64,000 bases of DNA, from the NCBI RefSeq assembly GCF_900142215.1, contig NZ_FRAC01000016.1, positions 93,117-157,116 of the forward strand, read 5' to 3'. The notes beneath the pieces are model-generated. The model made no database searches. It was not told the DNA's origin and was given only the letters and a program-made list of their open reading frames with translations. Of this stretch, positions 26,205 to 34,757 are shown in pieces. The position numbers were made by a program, and so were the translations under genes. Every line of letters starts with the position of its first letter. Position 1 is the first letter of the stretch. The DNA is from Anaerocolumna jejuensis DSM 15929. Its GTDB lineage: Bacteria > Bacillota > Clostridia > Lachnospirales > Lachnospiraceae.

Positions 26205-26692
26205 ATGAGTTCTCCTTTCAGGGACTTTTGTAATTGCCGTATTCCGGCGTAAAGGCGTGTTTTTACGGTGCTTAAATTTATTCCCGTGATATCTGCGATT
26301 TCCTTTAACGTCATATCCTCATAATAATGAAGAAGAATGACGGTTTTGTATTTATCAGGCAGTTTGTTAACCTTATCGTATAATTCATAGCCTGCATCAA
26401 ATTCCTTCTGGTAATAAAAATCTTCTTTTATGAACTCCTCCTCCAGAGGAAGCTCCCTGCGGTATTTTTTCCGGTAGGCCAGGCACTCATTTACCAGGAC
26501 ACGGTAGAACCAGGTCTTTAAATAGTCGGGATTACGAAGGGAAGGGTAGTTTTCCAGGGCCTTGCAGACTGCATTTTGCACGGCATCAAGGGCCGCCTCC
26601 TTATTGTTAAGATAACTGTAAGCCAGGCGGTAGAACTTATTCTGGTTACCGGTTATGTATTCTGTTAACTGTGTGTACACACTGTCTTTCAC
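26201..26692 (-). CDS. sigV: ECF sigma factor, SigV-like
   Basis: 163 residues from a GTG start with GAAGGTG upstream. Region 2 is seen as FYRLAYSYLNNKEAALDAVQNAV and YLKTWFYRVLVNECLAYRKK, and region 4 as LPDKYKTVILLHYYEDMTLKEIA and INLSTVKTRLYAGIRQLQ. Gene pairing with the RsiV-like protein places it in the SigV (ECF30) group, which activates cell-wall modification against lysozyme. It probably activates its own promoter, but I could not place one with confidence. Confidence 0.85.
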   Translation of the reverse strand: MKDSVYTQLTEYITGNQNKFYRLAYSYLNNKEAALDAVQNAVCKALENYPSLRNPDYLKTWFYRVLVNECLAYRKKYRRELPLEEEFIKEDFYYQKEFDAGYELYDKVNKLPDKYKTVILLHYYEDMTLKEIADITGINLSTVKTRLYAGIRQLQKSLKGELI

Positions 26693-26848
26693 AAAGCTTC
26701 ACCTTCTCTCTGTTTCATTTATCAGCTGATTGTAGAGCACTTGATTTTTTTGCCCTGCTATATAGTTAGATAGCCTGGAAGGGTAAAAAGTTTGAAAAAT
26801 ATTTGATTTGGTTGTCATAATTCAATGTCAAGTTAGTGAAGGTATACC

Positions 26849-26907
26849 TGGAGTATAAAAAAGCACTCAACTCCATGAAAGCCGCTTCACTGGATTTTTA
26901 TACTCCA
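26849..26907. other. Long inverted repeat between sigV and ahpC
   Basis: The arms tggagtataaaaa and tttttatactcca pair perfectly over 13 bp around 33 bases. Arm sequence is close to that of the stem at 15483-15539. The remainder of the 26693-27003 stretch holds no gene. Confidence 0.5.
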
Positions 26908-27003
26908 AATATACACAGATAAGATCTGAGAATAACTTAAGACACCCGAATCCTGCATGAAATTAAAAAGTATGAAAATGTTGGAAAAAATAAAAAATAT
27001 CCC

Positions 27004-27032
27004 TTGACAATTTCAAAAGAATTCTATATTAT
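27004..27032 (+). promoter_or_regulatory. ahpC: Sigma-A promoter of ahpC
   Basis: TTGACA and TATTAT are separated by 17 bases. A PerR-type box overlaps the -10 region. Confidence 0.75.
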
Positions 27033-27043
27033 AATAATAGTAA
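27029..27043. promoter_or_regulatory. Candidate PerR box at the ahpC promoter
   Basis: The 15-mer ttataataatagtaa matches 12 of 14 defined positions of the PerR consensus TTATAATNATTATAA. Its position over the -10 box would allow peroxide-relieved repression of ahpC. Confidence 0.5.
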
Positions 27044-27115
27044 TAATTACTGATATTAATTATTTAAAAGAAACCATAAATATAGTATAACAAAAATTAT
27101 CAGGAGGTATTAATT

Positions 27116-27679
27116 ATGTCATTAATCGGAACAGAAGTAAAAGCATTTAAGGCACAGGCCTATCGTGAAGGAAAATTTGTAGAGCTGACAGAGGAGGATT
27201 TCAAGGGAAAATGGAGCATTGTTTGCTTCTATCCGGCAGACTTTACCTTTGTGTGCCCCACAGAGCTTGAGGATTTGCAGAACAATTATGAAACCTTTAA
27301 AAAACTTGGTGCAGAGGTTTACTCCGTATCCACCGATACCCACTTCACCCATAAGGCATGGCATGACACATCGGAGGCTATCCGCAAGATAACCTATACT
27401 ATGATTGGGGACCCTTCCCATACCCTTGCCAGAAATTTTGATGTATTAATTGAAGAGGATGGACTTGCGGACCGCGGAACCTTCCTCATTGATCCCGATG
27501 GTGTAATCAAGACTGTGGAGATTAATGCCGGAAATATCGGACGAAATGCTGACACGATGGTTGATAAGCTGAGAGCTGCCCAGTATGTGAGAAATAATCC
27601 CGGTGAGGTGTGCCCTGCAAAGTGGAAAGAAGGCGGAGCAACATTGAAGCCAAGTCTTGACCTGGTAGGGAAGATTTAA
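27116..27679 (+). CDS. ahpC: Alkyl hydroperoxide reductase subunit C (typical 2-Cys peroxiredoxin)
   Basis: Reduces H2O2 and organic peroxides. The peroxidatic Cys47 lies in FTFVCPTE and the resolving Cys166 in EVCPAKW. Length (187) is standard. The ATG follows a CAGGAGG site. It is paired with the reductase AhpF downstream (28006), with about 325 bases of palindromic repeats in between. Control by PerR is inferred from the promoter. Confidence 0.96.
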   Translation: MSLIGTEVKAFKAQAYREGKFVELTEEDFKGKWSIVCFYPADFTFVCPTELEDLQNNYETFKKLGAEVYSVSTDTHFTHKAWHDTSEAIRKITYTMIGDPSHTLARNFDVLIEEDGLADRGTFLIDPDGVIKTVEINAGNIGRNADTMVDKLRAAQYVRNNPGEVCPAKWKEGGATLKPSLDLVGKI

Positions 27680-27695
27680 GGAGAATAGCAGGCGG

Positions 27696-27943
27696 GTGAA
27701 AGCGTTATACTTTCACACTTATTTGACAGTATCGCAGGTTTGCCTGCGATACTGTATGTATGTCAGCGGGAAACAAAAGTAGTTCACACTTGCTCCCATT
27801 GCATACCGCAGGCTTGTCTGCGGTACTGCCATAAATAAAGGAGTGTGAAAGTGTTTTTCTTTCACATTTGCTCCCATTGCATACCGCAGACCGGTCTGCG
27901 GTACTGCCATAAATAAAGGAGTGTGAAAGCACTTTTCTTTCAC
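27696..27943. repeat. Tandem array of palindromic repeats (type copies of a dispersed family)
   Basis: Two nearly identical units of 78-bp period (27783-27853, 27861-27932) and one decayed unit (27710-27780). Each unit has a core palindrome (perfect 22-bp at 27882-27903; centre cgcagaccggtctgcg) and is bounded by short hairpins with arms GTGAAAG and CTTTCAC (27696-27716, 27845-27865, 27923-27943). The units also share ccataaataaaggag. A long minus-strand open frame across them is only the repeat translated. Related copies lie at 36684, 49979, 50101, 59794 and 61089. Confidence 0.85.
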
Positions 27944-28005
27944 ACTTCCTGTTCAGGTAAGACAGTAAACAAAGCTGTATATAAAGGTTTAGAAAGGAGG
28001 AAAAT

Positions 28006-29541
28006 ATGGCGCTGGAATTAGAAATCAAAAATCAATTGGCAGAATATTTAAATTTACTGGAAAGTGATATAGAGATTAAGGTAAGTGCAGGTTCTGACAG
28101 CATATCGGAGGATTTGGTAAGGTTCATAGAAGAAGTAAGCTCTCTGTCGGATAAAATCACCGTAGAGAAAGAGCTCTTACCCAGAACACCAAGCTTTCAG
28201 ATCTGTAAAAAGGGTGAGGGAAAGGGCGTGACCTTTGCCGGTATTCCGCTGGGGCATGAGTTTAATTCCTTTGTACTTGCTCTTTTACAGGTCAGCGGAA
28301 GACCTCCCCGGATAGAAGAAAAGGTACAGGAGAAAATCAAGGCACTAAAGGGTGATTATCAATTTGAGACCTATATCAGCTTAAGCTGTCATAACTGTCC
28401 GGAGGTCGTACAGGCATTAAATGCCATAAGCGTATTGAATCCGGGCGTTACACATACCATGATTGACGGAGCTGCCTTCCAAAAGGAAGCAGAGGATAGG
28501 AATGTCCTGGCGGTGCCGGCAGTTTATCTGAACGGAGAATTTTTTGGCGGCGGACGGATGGACCTGGAGGAATTTCTTCAAAAGCTTGACGCCCCCGTGG
28601 AGGCAGAGGGAATCAATGAAAAAGAGCCCTTTGATGTTCTGGTGGTAGGCGGTGGCCCTGCCGGAGCCAGTGCAGCTATCTATTCCGCACGTAAAGGCAT
28701 CCGCACCGGTATTGTTGCGGAACGTTTCGGCGGTCAGGTGCTTGAAACCCTGGGAATTGAGAATCTTATCGGTACAAAATATACGGAGGGTCCCAAGCTG
28801 GCCCAGAGCCTGGAAGAGCATGTAAATGCTTATGATGTGGATATTATAAAGGGCCAGCGGGCAAAGGGCCTTAAAAAGAAGGACCTTATTGAAGTGGAAC
28901 TGGAAAGCGGCGGGACTCTGAAAAGCAGGACGGTAATCCTTAGCACCGGTGCCAGATGGCGGAAGGTCAATGTACCCGGCGAAGAGGAATTTAAGAACAA
29001 AGGCGTTGCTTATTGTCCTCATTGTGACGGTCCCTTATTTAAGGGAAAAAGGGTTGCAGTCATCGGCGGAGGTAATTCCGGCATTGAGGCTGCTATTGAC
29101 CTGGCCGGAGTGGCAGAACATGTTACCGTTCTCGAGTTCATGCCGGAATTAAAGGCTGATGCCATCCTGCAGACACACCTTAGCAGCCTGCCCAATGTTA
29201 CTGTTTATAAAAATGTACAGACAAAAGAGATAACCGGAACCAATAAGGTTAATGGAATTACCTTTTCCAACCGGGAAAATGGGGAAGAAAAGCATCTTGA
29301 GCTGGAGGGAGTATTTGTCCAGATCGGTCTGGTGCCTAACACGGATTGGCTGGGGGACACCCTTACCCGTAACCGGATAGGTGAGATAACCATTGATAAT
29401 CACAACAATACAAGTGCTGCCGGTGTTTTTGCCGCAGGGGATTGCACGGACAGTCCGTACAAACAGATTATTATTTCCATGGGTTCCGGAGCGAATGCCG
29501 CATTAAGCGCTTTTGATTATCTGATAAGAAGTGAAGCATAG
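28006..29541 (+). CDS. ahpF: Alkyl hydroperoxide reductase subunit F (NADH:peroxiredoxin reductase)
   Basis: Flavoprotein that passes electrons from NADH to AhpC. Residues 1-200 are the tandem thioredoxin-like N-terminal domain with redox pair Cys128/Cys131 (SCHNC). Residues 205-511 are a thioredoxin-reductase fold with FAD site VVGGGPAGASAAIYSARKG, redox pair Cys337/Cys340 (CPHC), NAD site VIGGGNSGIEAAIDLAG and the C-terminal GVFAAGDCTD motif. Length (511) is normal for AhpF. An AAAGGAGG site precedes the ATG. Confidence 0.94.
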   Translation: MALELEIKNQLAEYLNLLESDIEIKVSAGSDSISEDLVRFIEEVSSLSDKITVEKELLPRTPSFQICKKGEGKGVTFAGIPLGHEFNSFVLALLQVSGRPPRIEEKVQEKIKALKGDYQFETYISLSCHNCPEVVQALNAISVLNPGVTHTMIDGAAFQKEAEDRNVLAVPAVYLNGEFFGGGRMDLEEFLQKLDAPVEAEGINEKEPFDVLVVGGGPAGASAAIYSARKGIRTGIVAERFGGQVLETLGIENLIGTKYTEGPKLAQSLEEHVNAYDVDIIKGQRAKGLKKKDLIEVELESGGTLKSRTVILSTGARWRKVNVPGEEEFKNKGVAYCPHCDGPLFKGKRVAVIGGGNSGIEAAIDLAGVAEHVTVLEFMPELKADAILQTHLSSLPNVTVYKNVQTKEITGTNKVNGITFSNRENGEEKHLELEGVFVQIGLVPNTDWLGDTLTRNRIGEITIDNHNNTSAAGVFAAGDCTDSPYKQIIISMGSGANAALSAFDYLIRSEA

Positions 29542-29683
29542 CAGCGGACTTGCATGGAGGTATATGGCTGACAGGATAGGGGTAGGATTATGCTGCCAGG
29601 GAGTGGAATCAGATGCTGCTGTGGAAATGCGGAGTAAGGAATTGTTGTATCAATAAGGCAATGGTTTTAATTAAATATTCAGA

Positions 29684-29730
29684 AGGGCATCCCATATGAC
29701 AGCTTAGTCAGTTATGGGGTGCCCTCTTTT
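29684..29730 (+). terminator. Rho-independent terminator of ahpF
   Basis: The arms agggcatccca and tggggtgccct pair with one wobble, extended inside by tgac/gtca, followed by cttttgg. Confidence 0.75.
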
Positions 29731-29738
29731 GGCATTGG

Positions 29739-29790
29739 ATAAGTGCTGTTAGCAAGCTTGGAAGTTAGCTTTCTAACAGCACTTATTTCT
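29739..29790. terminator. Second hairpin after ahpF
   Basis: The arms ataagtgctgttag and ctaacagcacttat pair perfectly over 14 bp, followed by a T-rich stretch. It may be a second terminator or a leader structure of the sugar importer operon. The rest of 29542-29946 holds no gene. Confidence 0.6.
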
Positions 29791-29946
29791 GTTTATTGAT
29801 ACCTTTTTGCTGATTTTTATAATCCATAGCTTGATTTTAAAGGTGAAATTGCTATTTTTCAAAGCATGTTACAACTTCTTCTTAGTTTACTAATCGGCAG
29901 GGCGGATTAAAATGAAAACAGAACGAAGGAGAGAGGACATCAAGAT

Positions 29947-30900
29947 ATGAAGAGAAATAATACAGTCAAAAAAGAGAGCTTTTTTCGTGACGTGGCTAAG
30001 AATAAATTCTCTTATTTAATAGCCCTGCCAGCAATAATTTATGTTTTCCTGTTTAACTATATGGCATATCCTTACATGCTGATAGCCTTTCAGCGTTATG
30101 ATTACAGAAATAATTCCATCGTAGATATTATTTTTAAAGGGAAATGGGTCGGATTCAAGAATTTTAATTTCTTCTTCTCCTCCCAGAACGCTTTCCGGGT
30201 AACCTGGAATACCATTTATCTCAACGTCCTGTTCATTATTACCGGTACGGTAATGGCAGTATTGCTGGCAATCCTGCTGAATGAGCTGCGGTGCAAATGG
30301 TTTATCAAGATAACACAGTCCGTTATGCTGTTTCCAAGTTATATTTCCTGGATTATGGTCAGCTATATTTTAATCAGTTTGTTCTCGACCCAGTACGGTA
30401 TTGTCAATACGGCTCTAAGGTCCATGGGAATGAAAGCAGTCAACTGGTACACGGACCCCAATGTATGGCCGGGTATACTGGTAGTAATGAAGATTTGGAA
30501 GGGAGCGGGAATGAGCGCCATTATCTTCTTAGCCTCCATTACCGGTATTGACTCATCACTCTATGAGGCAGCAGCCATTGACGGAGCCGGCAGGTTCCAG
30601 ATGATGAAGCGGATTACCCTTCCGTTAATCATGCCGACCATAGTAATTATGACTTTGCTATCCTTGGGAAAAATTATGTATGGTGATTTCGGTATGATAT
30701 ATGCACTGGTGGGCGATAATGGAACCTTATATAAGACAACGGATATTATTGATACTTATATATTCCGCTCCATGCGCCAGATTGGTGACATGTCCCAGTC
30801 TACCGCAATTGGTTTATTCCAGTCGGGAATTGGCTTTATCATGGTCTATGGTTCCAACTGGCTGGCAAGAAAATTCTACCCCGACGGGGCACTCTATTAA
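29947..30900 (+). CDS. ABC sugar transporter permease, LplB type
   Basis: CUT1-family importer subunit of 317 residues with a basic N-terminus and about six membrane segments. The EAA loop reads SLYEAAAIDGAGRFQMMKR. The GGKWVGFKNF-like region and the (Q)RYDYRNNSI loop are typical of LplB/YtcP permeases found beside hemicellulose or complex-glycan genes. An AAGGAGAGAGG site precedes the ATG. It forms an operon with the second permease and binding protein. No ATPase gene is present. Confidence 0.87.
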   Translation: MKRNNTVKKESFFRDVAKNKFSYLIALPAIIYVFLFNYMAYPYMLIAFQRYDYRNNSIVDIIFKGKWVGFKNFNFFFSSQNAFRVTWNTIYLNVLFIITGTVMAVLLAILLNELRCKWFIKITQSVMLFPSYISWIMVSYILISLFSTQYGIVNTALRSMGMKAVNWYTDPNVWPGILVVMKIWKGAGMSAIIFLASITGIDSSLYEAAAIDGAGRFQMMKRITLPLIMPTIVIMTLLSLGKIMYGDFGMIYALVGDNGTLYKTTDIIDTYIFRSMRQIGDMSQSTAIGLFQSGIGFIMVYGSNWLARKFYPDGALY

Positions 30901-30941
30901 AAGTAATAAGCCGCTTACGGCGGCGGAAAGGATGTTACAGT

Positions 30942-31814
30942 ATGAAAAAGTTTTCCTGGGGGAATTTCTTCATTGGTTTCTTTATTTTAGCATTTACTCT
31001 GCTTTGCCTGCTTCCAATGGTATTGACCTTTATGGTCTCGATAACAGATGAAACAACCATTATGCGGGACGGCTACAGCTTCTTTCCAAAGAAAATTTCC
31101 TTTTATGCCTATGAGCTGATGTTTCGGGACGGCTCCTCTGTAATACGGAGCTATATCATATCCATAGCTGTTACGGTGGTCGGTACCTTATCCGCAGTGG
31201 TGATTACCGGATTGGCAGCCTATACCCTGTCCAATAAAAATGTAAAGTACCGCAATGCGCTGGGAATGTATTTCTTTATCCCTATGGTATTTGGAGCAGG
31301 TATTGTTCCCTGGTATTTAATCTGCAATATGCTGCATCTGCGTAACAATATATTTGCACTCATTGTCCCGAGCTTATTGTTCAGTACCTTTAATATGTTT
31401 CTGGCACGTAATTTTATGAGCTCCCTGCCGGATTCCCTGCGGGAGTCGGCGACCATAGACGGGGCAAATGATATTGTAATTGCGCTAAAGATCTATTTTC
31501 CTTTAACAGTTCCGGCATTGGCGACCATTGGCCTCTTTTACGGTCTGGGCTATTGGAATGACTGGTGGAATGCCATTATGCTTGTGGATAATGAAAAGCT
31601 GTATCCGATCCAGTATTTGCTCCTTCAGCTTAAATCCCAGATTTCCATGCTAAAGGATTTACAATATCTGAGCGGTGCAACCAGTATGACAGTACCGTCG
31701 GAATCCATAAAGATGGCAACGGCCATTGTTACCATCGGTCCCATTGTCCTGTTATATCCGTTCCTGCAGAAGTATTATGTCAAAGGTCTGGTAGTTGGCT
31801 CTGTAAAGGGTTAA
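30942..31814 (+). CDS. ABC sugar transporter permease, LplC/YtcP type
   Basis: Second permease of the importer, 290 residues with six membrane segments. The EAA-type loop reads LRESATIDGANDIVIALKI. The phrase FMVSITDETTI and the end YYVKGLVVGSVKG are typical of this subfamily. The ATG is preceded by GGAAAGGATG. It follows the LplB-type gene by 41 bases. Confidence 0.87.
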   Translation: MKKFSWGNFFIGFFILAFTLLCLLPMVLTFMVSITDETTIMRDGYSFFPKKISFYAYELMFRDGSSVIRSYIISIAVTVVGTLSAVVITGLAAYTLSNKNVKYRNALGMYFFIPMVFGAGIVPWYLICNMLHLRNNIFALIVPSLLFSTFNMFLARNFMSSLPDSLRESATIDGANDIVIALKIYFPLTVPALATIGLFYGLGYWNDWWNAIMLVDNEKLYPIQYLLLQLKSQISMLKDLQYLSGATSMTVPSESIKMATAIVTIGPIVLLYPFLQKYYVKGLVVGSVKG

Positions 31815-31842
31815 AATACATATAACAAAAAGGAGATTTTCT

Positions 31843-33390
31843 ATGAAAAAAGTATTGGGTTTATTACTCATTGCAGTGATGATGATGTCACTGCTGGCCG
31901 GCTGTAAGCAATCGGCAGATAATGGAGGAAAGGACAGCGGGAAGACGAATGGTTCCTCAAATACCTCCGGTGACTCCAAAAACACAGATACCAGTTCAAG
32001 TGAACCTGTAAAGTTAATTTATGTTGTTCCCGGCGATGCACCGGCAGACCTGGAAAGAGGCCTGAAGGCAGTGAATGAAAAGCTTGCTGCCGACGGAGTC
32101 GGTGTGGAAATTGAGCTTAAGTATTATGCCTGGGATGTATGGGACCAGAAATTAAACATCATGCTTTCCACCGGTGAGGAATTTGACATGTTCCACGTTA
32201 TGAATGACCGCGTTTCCCTTGCCAATTATGCATCCAGAGGCGCTTTGGCAGATCTTACCCCCTATATGGACCAGTATGGCTCTGCCATCAAAGCTGCCAA
32301 TCCCGAGCTTGCAATGAAATCCGGACAGGTAGGCGGGAAGCAGTACGGTATTCCTGCTTACTGGGTGGAAAGTGCCCTGGATCATCAGGCAACCATCCGT
32401 ACGGATATCCTTAAAAAATACAACCTGGATATGCCAACCACCTTTGAGGAGCTGACCAGTGCCTTTGAAACGGTCATGAAGAACTGGGACGGCGCACAAA
32501 AGCCTTTTATTCCCATGGTTGGAACCGAACAGGTCGGCGGATATTTCTTTAACAGTGATAACAATTACGTACTGTACGATAAGATGTTCTATGTAGGACA
32601 GGACGGCTCCGTAAAGAATTATTTTGAGACAGATGCCTTTAAGGAAAGCTGTAAAAAAGCCCGAATCTGGTACGAAAAGGGCTTGATTAATCCCGATGTT
32701 CTAACGGTGACCCAGGACCAGAAGGATAACCAGCTGACCAACGGCGACTGGTTCGTACATGCAGGAACCATCGGGGATATTACAGGTATGAAGAAGAGCT
32801 ATCCGGATATTACCCCAGATGATTTTGCATGGCTGGATTTTGATACAGCAACACCGGAAATCCGTCCTTACGGAACACGTAACATCCAGGCGGTTCCTCT
32901 TTCCAGCAAGCATCCGGAAGCAGCAGTAAAATTTATTAACTGGTTATATTCCAGCCAGGAGAATTTTGATCTCTTTGTATACGGAACCGAAGGTACGGAT
33001 TATAAGAAGCTGGATGACAGAAACTACGAAGCAATTACCGATGCGGCTTCCGGACAGGTGCCTTATTCCTTTGCAACCTGGATGATTGGAAATATCAACT
33101 TTGAATATACTAATTCCACAGCACCGAAGGTTACCAATGAGCATCTTTATAACATTGATAAAACTGCAGTGGAAGGATATGCTTCCCAGTTTACCTTTGA
33201 CGGCTCCAATGTGCAGACCCAGCTTGCCGATGTAAATACTCAGATTGCGGCTGTAATAGCGCCTATGGCATGCGGTGTTGTAGATTATGATTCCAGTATC
33301 AAAGAAGCACTTAATCTTCTTAAAAAAGCCGGCATTGATGATCTGGTCAATGAATTCAAGAGCCAGCTGGAAACCAGCAGGCAGCAGTAA
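31843..33390 (+). CDS. Sugar-binding lipoprotein of the LplB/LplC importer
   Basis: Extracellular solute-binding protein of 515 residues. The signal peptide ends in lipobox LLAGC (Cys at about residue 21), followed by a Gly/Ser/Asn/Asp-rich linker. The mature part has the large family-1 fold with the DUF3502-like C-terminal region common in this group. The ATG follows AAAAAGGAG. The cargo is unknown; the adjacent DUF1861 and SGNH genes suggest an acetylated oligosaccharide (inference). Confidence 0.82.
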   Translation: MKKVLGLLLIAVMMMSLLAGCKQSADNGGKDSGKTNGSSNTSGDSKNTDTSSSEPVKLIYVVPGDAPADLERGLKAVNEKLAADGVGVEIELKYYAWDVWDQKLNIMLSTGEEFDMFHVMNDRVSLANYASRGALADLTPYMDQYGSAIKAANPELAMKSGQVGGKQYGIPAYWVESALDHQATIRTDILKKYNLDMPTTFEELTSAFETVMKNWDGAQKPFIPMVGTEQVGGYFFNSDNNYVLYDKMFYVGQDGSVKNYFETDAFKESCKKARIWYEKGLINPDVLTVTQDQKDNQLTNGDWFVHAGTIGDITGMKKSYPDITPDDFAWLDFDTATPEIRPYGTRNIQAVPLSSKHPEAAVKFINWLYSSQENFDLFVYGTEGTDYKKLDDRNYEAITDAASGQVPYSFATWMIGNINFEYTNSTAPKVTNEHLYNIDKTAVEGYASQFTFDGSNVQTQLADVNTQIAAVIAPMACGVVDYDSSIKEALNLLKKAGIDDLVNEFKSQLETSRQQ

Positions 33391-33509
33391 GGATGCCTGG
33401 ACAGGTTTTGCGGAAACCAGGCTCTGAAGAACAAGGCTTTATGGAAGGTCTGTTTGTTAAAGCGCAAGAATGTAAAGCATTAATAGTCAGATAATATCAG
33501 AGGAAGGGC

Positions 33510-33601
33510 ACTGCCGATTATTCTATCTGCTGATACAGCATTATACCAGGCAGCCTGGCTGCCTGAGGTACTGCTCCCGGCAGAGGGAATGAATCGGCAG
33601 T
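33510..33601. repeat. Structured intergenic inverted repeat
   Basis: The ends actgccgatt and aatcggcagt are inverted repeats enclosing further stems around ggcagcctggctgcc. The overall layout (outer arms, GC-rich core hairpin, GGGAATGAA near the right end) loosely resembles the palindromic repeat family at 27.7 kb. It lies in the 372-base gap between the binding-protein gene and the DUF1861 gene; the rest of the gap shows nothing. Confidence 0.45.
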
Positions 33602-33762
33602 ATGCGTTCACCGTATCGAAGTGTTTTGGTCTTGCCAGCATTGTGCTCTGGATGATATATTATTTAATAGGATGTGCTGTCCTTCGGATGCCATTGAAAA
33701 GGCCTTGACCAGTCAGCGGGGTGACATAAAAACGACATTACATAGGAACAGGAGACAGAGAT

Positions 33763-34713
33763 ATGTCAATTAAGGAAATAAAAGACCAGTTTGAACTGGA
33801 GAAAAATCAGAAGATATATGACAGCGCAGTACTGACCTTTCATGGAACAGAGGGCTTTGACGTTTATAACTGCTCACTGCCCTTTACCTGGGACGGAAAA
33901 GAATATATTTACGGAAGAGTGGAAAAAAGGGATGAATGGGCCCGCTCCTGGGCCAGGCTCTTTGAAAAGACGGGAAAAGATGAGTATACGCTGGTGAAGG
34001 ACCATATGATCTATCAGTTGGAGGACCCTTATATCAGCGTTGTCCAGGGAGAAATAGTACTTGGGGGAACCCATGTGCGTAAGCGCGGCGGTGCAGTGGA
34101 TACCTATTACGGCTATTTCTACCGGGGGAAGGACCTGAAGGACCTGGTGTACTTTACCACAGGTCCCGATTATATGAAGGATATCCGCCTGGTAGAGCTG
34201 GCCGACGGCAGAATCGGTGTTTTTTCAAGACCCAGAAACGAAGAAATTGAAAAGAAATACGGCAGCGCTTCCGTGATAGGCTTTGCCGTAATATCCTCAC
34301 TGGAGGAGCTGACCAATGAGGTGATAGAATCTGCGGAGCCCATCCTTGGTATCTTTGATAAGGGAGAGTGGGGCGGCTGTAACCAGGTATACCTGCTGGC
34401 AGACGGCACGCTCGGTGTAATCGGGCACCAGTGCTATACCCAGCCGGTGGAAGGGGAGAAGGCACTGGCGGTCTATGTGAATATCTCCTTTGAATTTGAC
34501 CCCCGGACCTTTGAGGTGAAGAACAGAAAAATTATCGGTACCCGTTCCTGCTATCCGGCAGGGCCGGCCAAGGTACCAAATCTGATTGACTGCACCTTTA
34601 CCTCGGGAATTGTTATGAGAGGGGACGGAAAAGCAGATTTATACGCAGGTATCGGTGATACTATGGAAGGCCGGATTACCATTGAATATCCCTTTTGCAT
34701 TCCGCTGAAATAG
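33763..34713 (+). CDS. DUF1861 (beta-propeller, GH130-like) protein
   Basis: 316 residues without signal peptide, so cytoplasmic. The run of YNCSLPFTWDGKEYIYGRVE, DPYISVVQGEIVLGGTHV, DIRLVELADGRIGVFSRP and GGCNQVYLLADGTLGVIGH matches DUF1861, a five-bladed propeller family distantly related to GH130 mannoside phosphorylases. No activity can be assigned with confidence. Its place after a sugar importer supports a role in processing the imported glycan. The ATG has AGGAACAGGAG upstream. Confidence 0.7.
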   Translation: MSIKEIKDQFELEKNQKIYDSAVLTFHGTEGFDVYNCSLPFTWDGKEYIYGRVEKRDEWARSWARLFEKTGKDEYTLVKDHMIYQLEDPYISVVQGEIVLGGTHVRKRGGAVDTYYGYFYRGKDLKDLVYFTTGPDYMKDIRLVELADGRIGVFSRPRNEEIEKKYGSASVIGFAVISSLEELTNEVIESAEPILGIFDKGEWGGCNQVYLLADGTLGVIGHQCYTQPVEGEKALAVYVNISFEFDPRTFEVKNRKIIGTRSCYPAGPAKVPNLIDCTFTSGIVMRGDGKADLYAGIGDTMEGRITIEYPFCIPLK

Positions 34714-34757
34714 AATTTAAATGTGCTTAGTGTACACTGCACAGATTGGAGCTGGGG

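Noticed and set aside
26693..26730. TGAAAC near the sigV start as an autoregulated SigV -35 box
   Set aside because: It lies only about 30 bases before the start codon, so the -10 would overlap the ribosome binding site.
27696..27943. CRISPR-like array
   Set aside because: Units are palindromic, the unit itself is conserved throughout with no variable spacers, and there are no cas genes.
27705..28028. Minus-strand open frame of 107 codons between ahpC and ahpF
   Set aside because: It is the translation of tandem palindromic repeats (repeating SHSFIYGSTAD text) and has no ribosome binding site.
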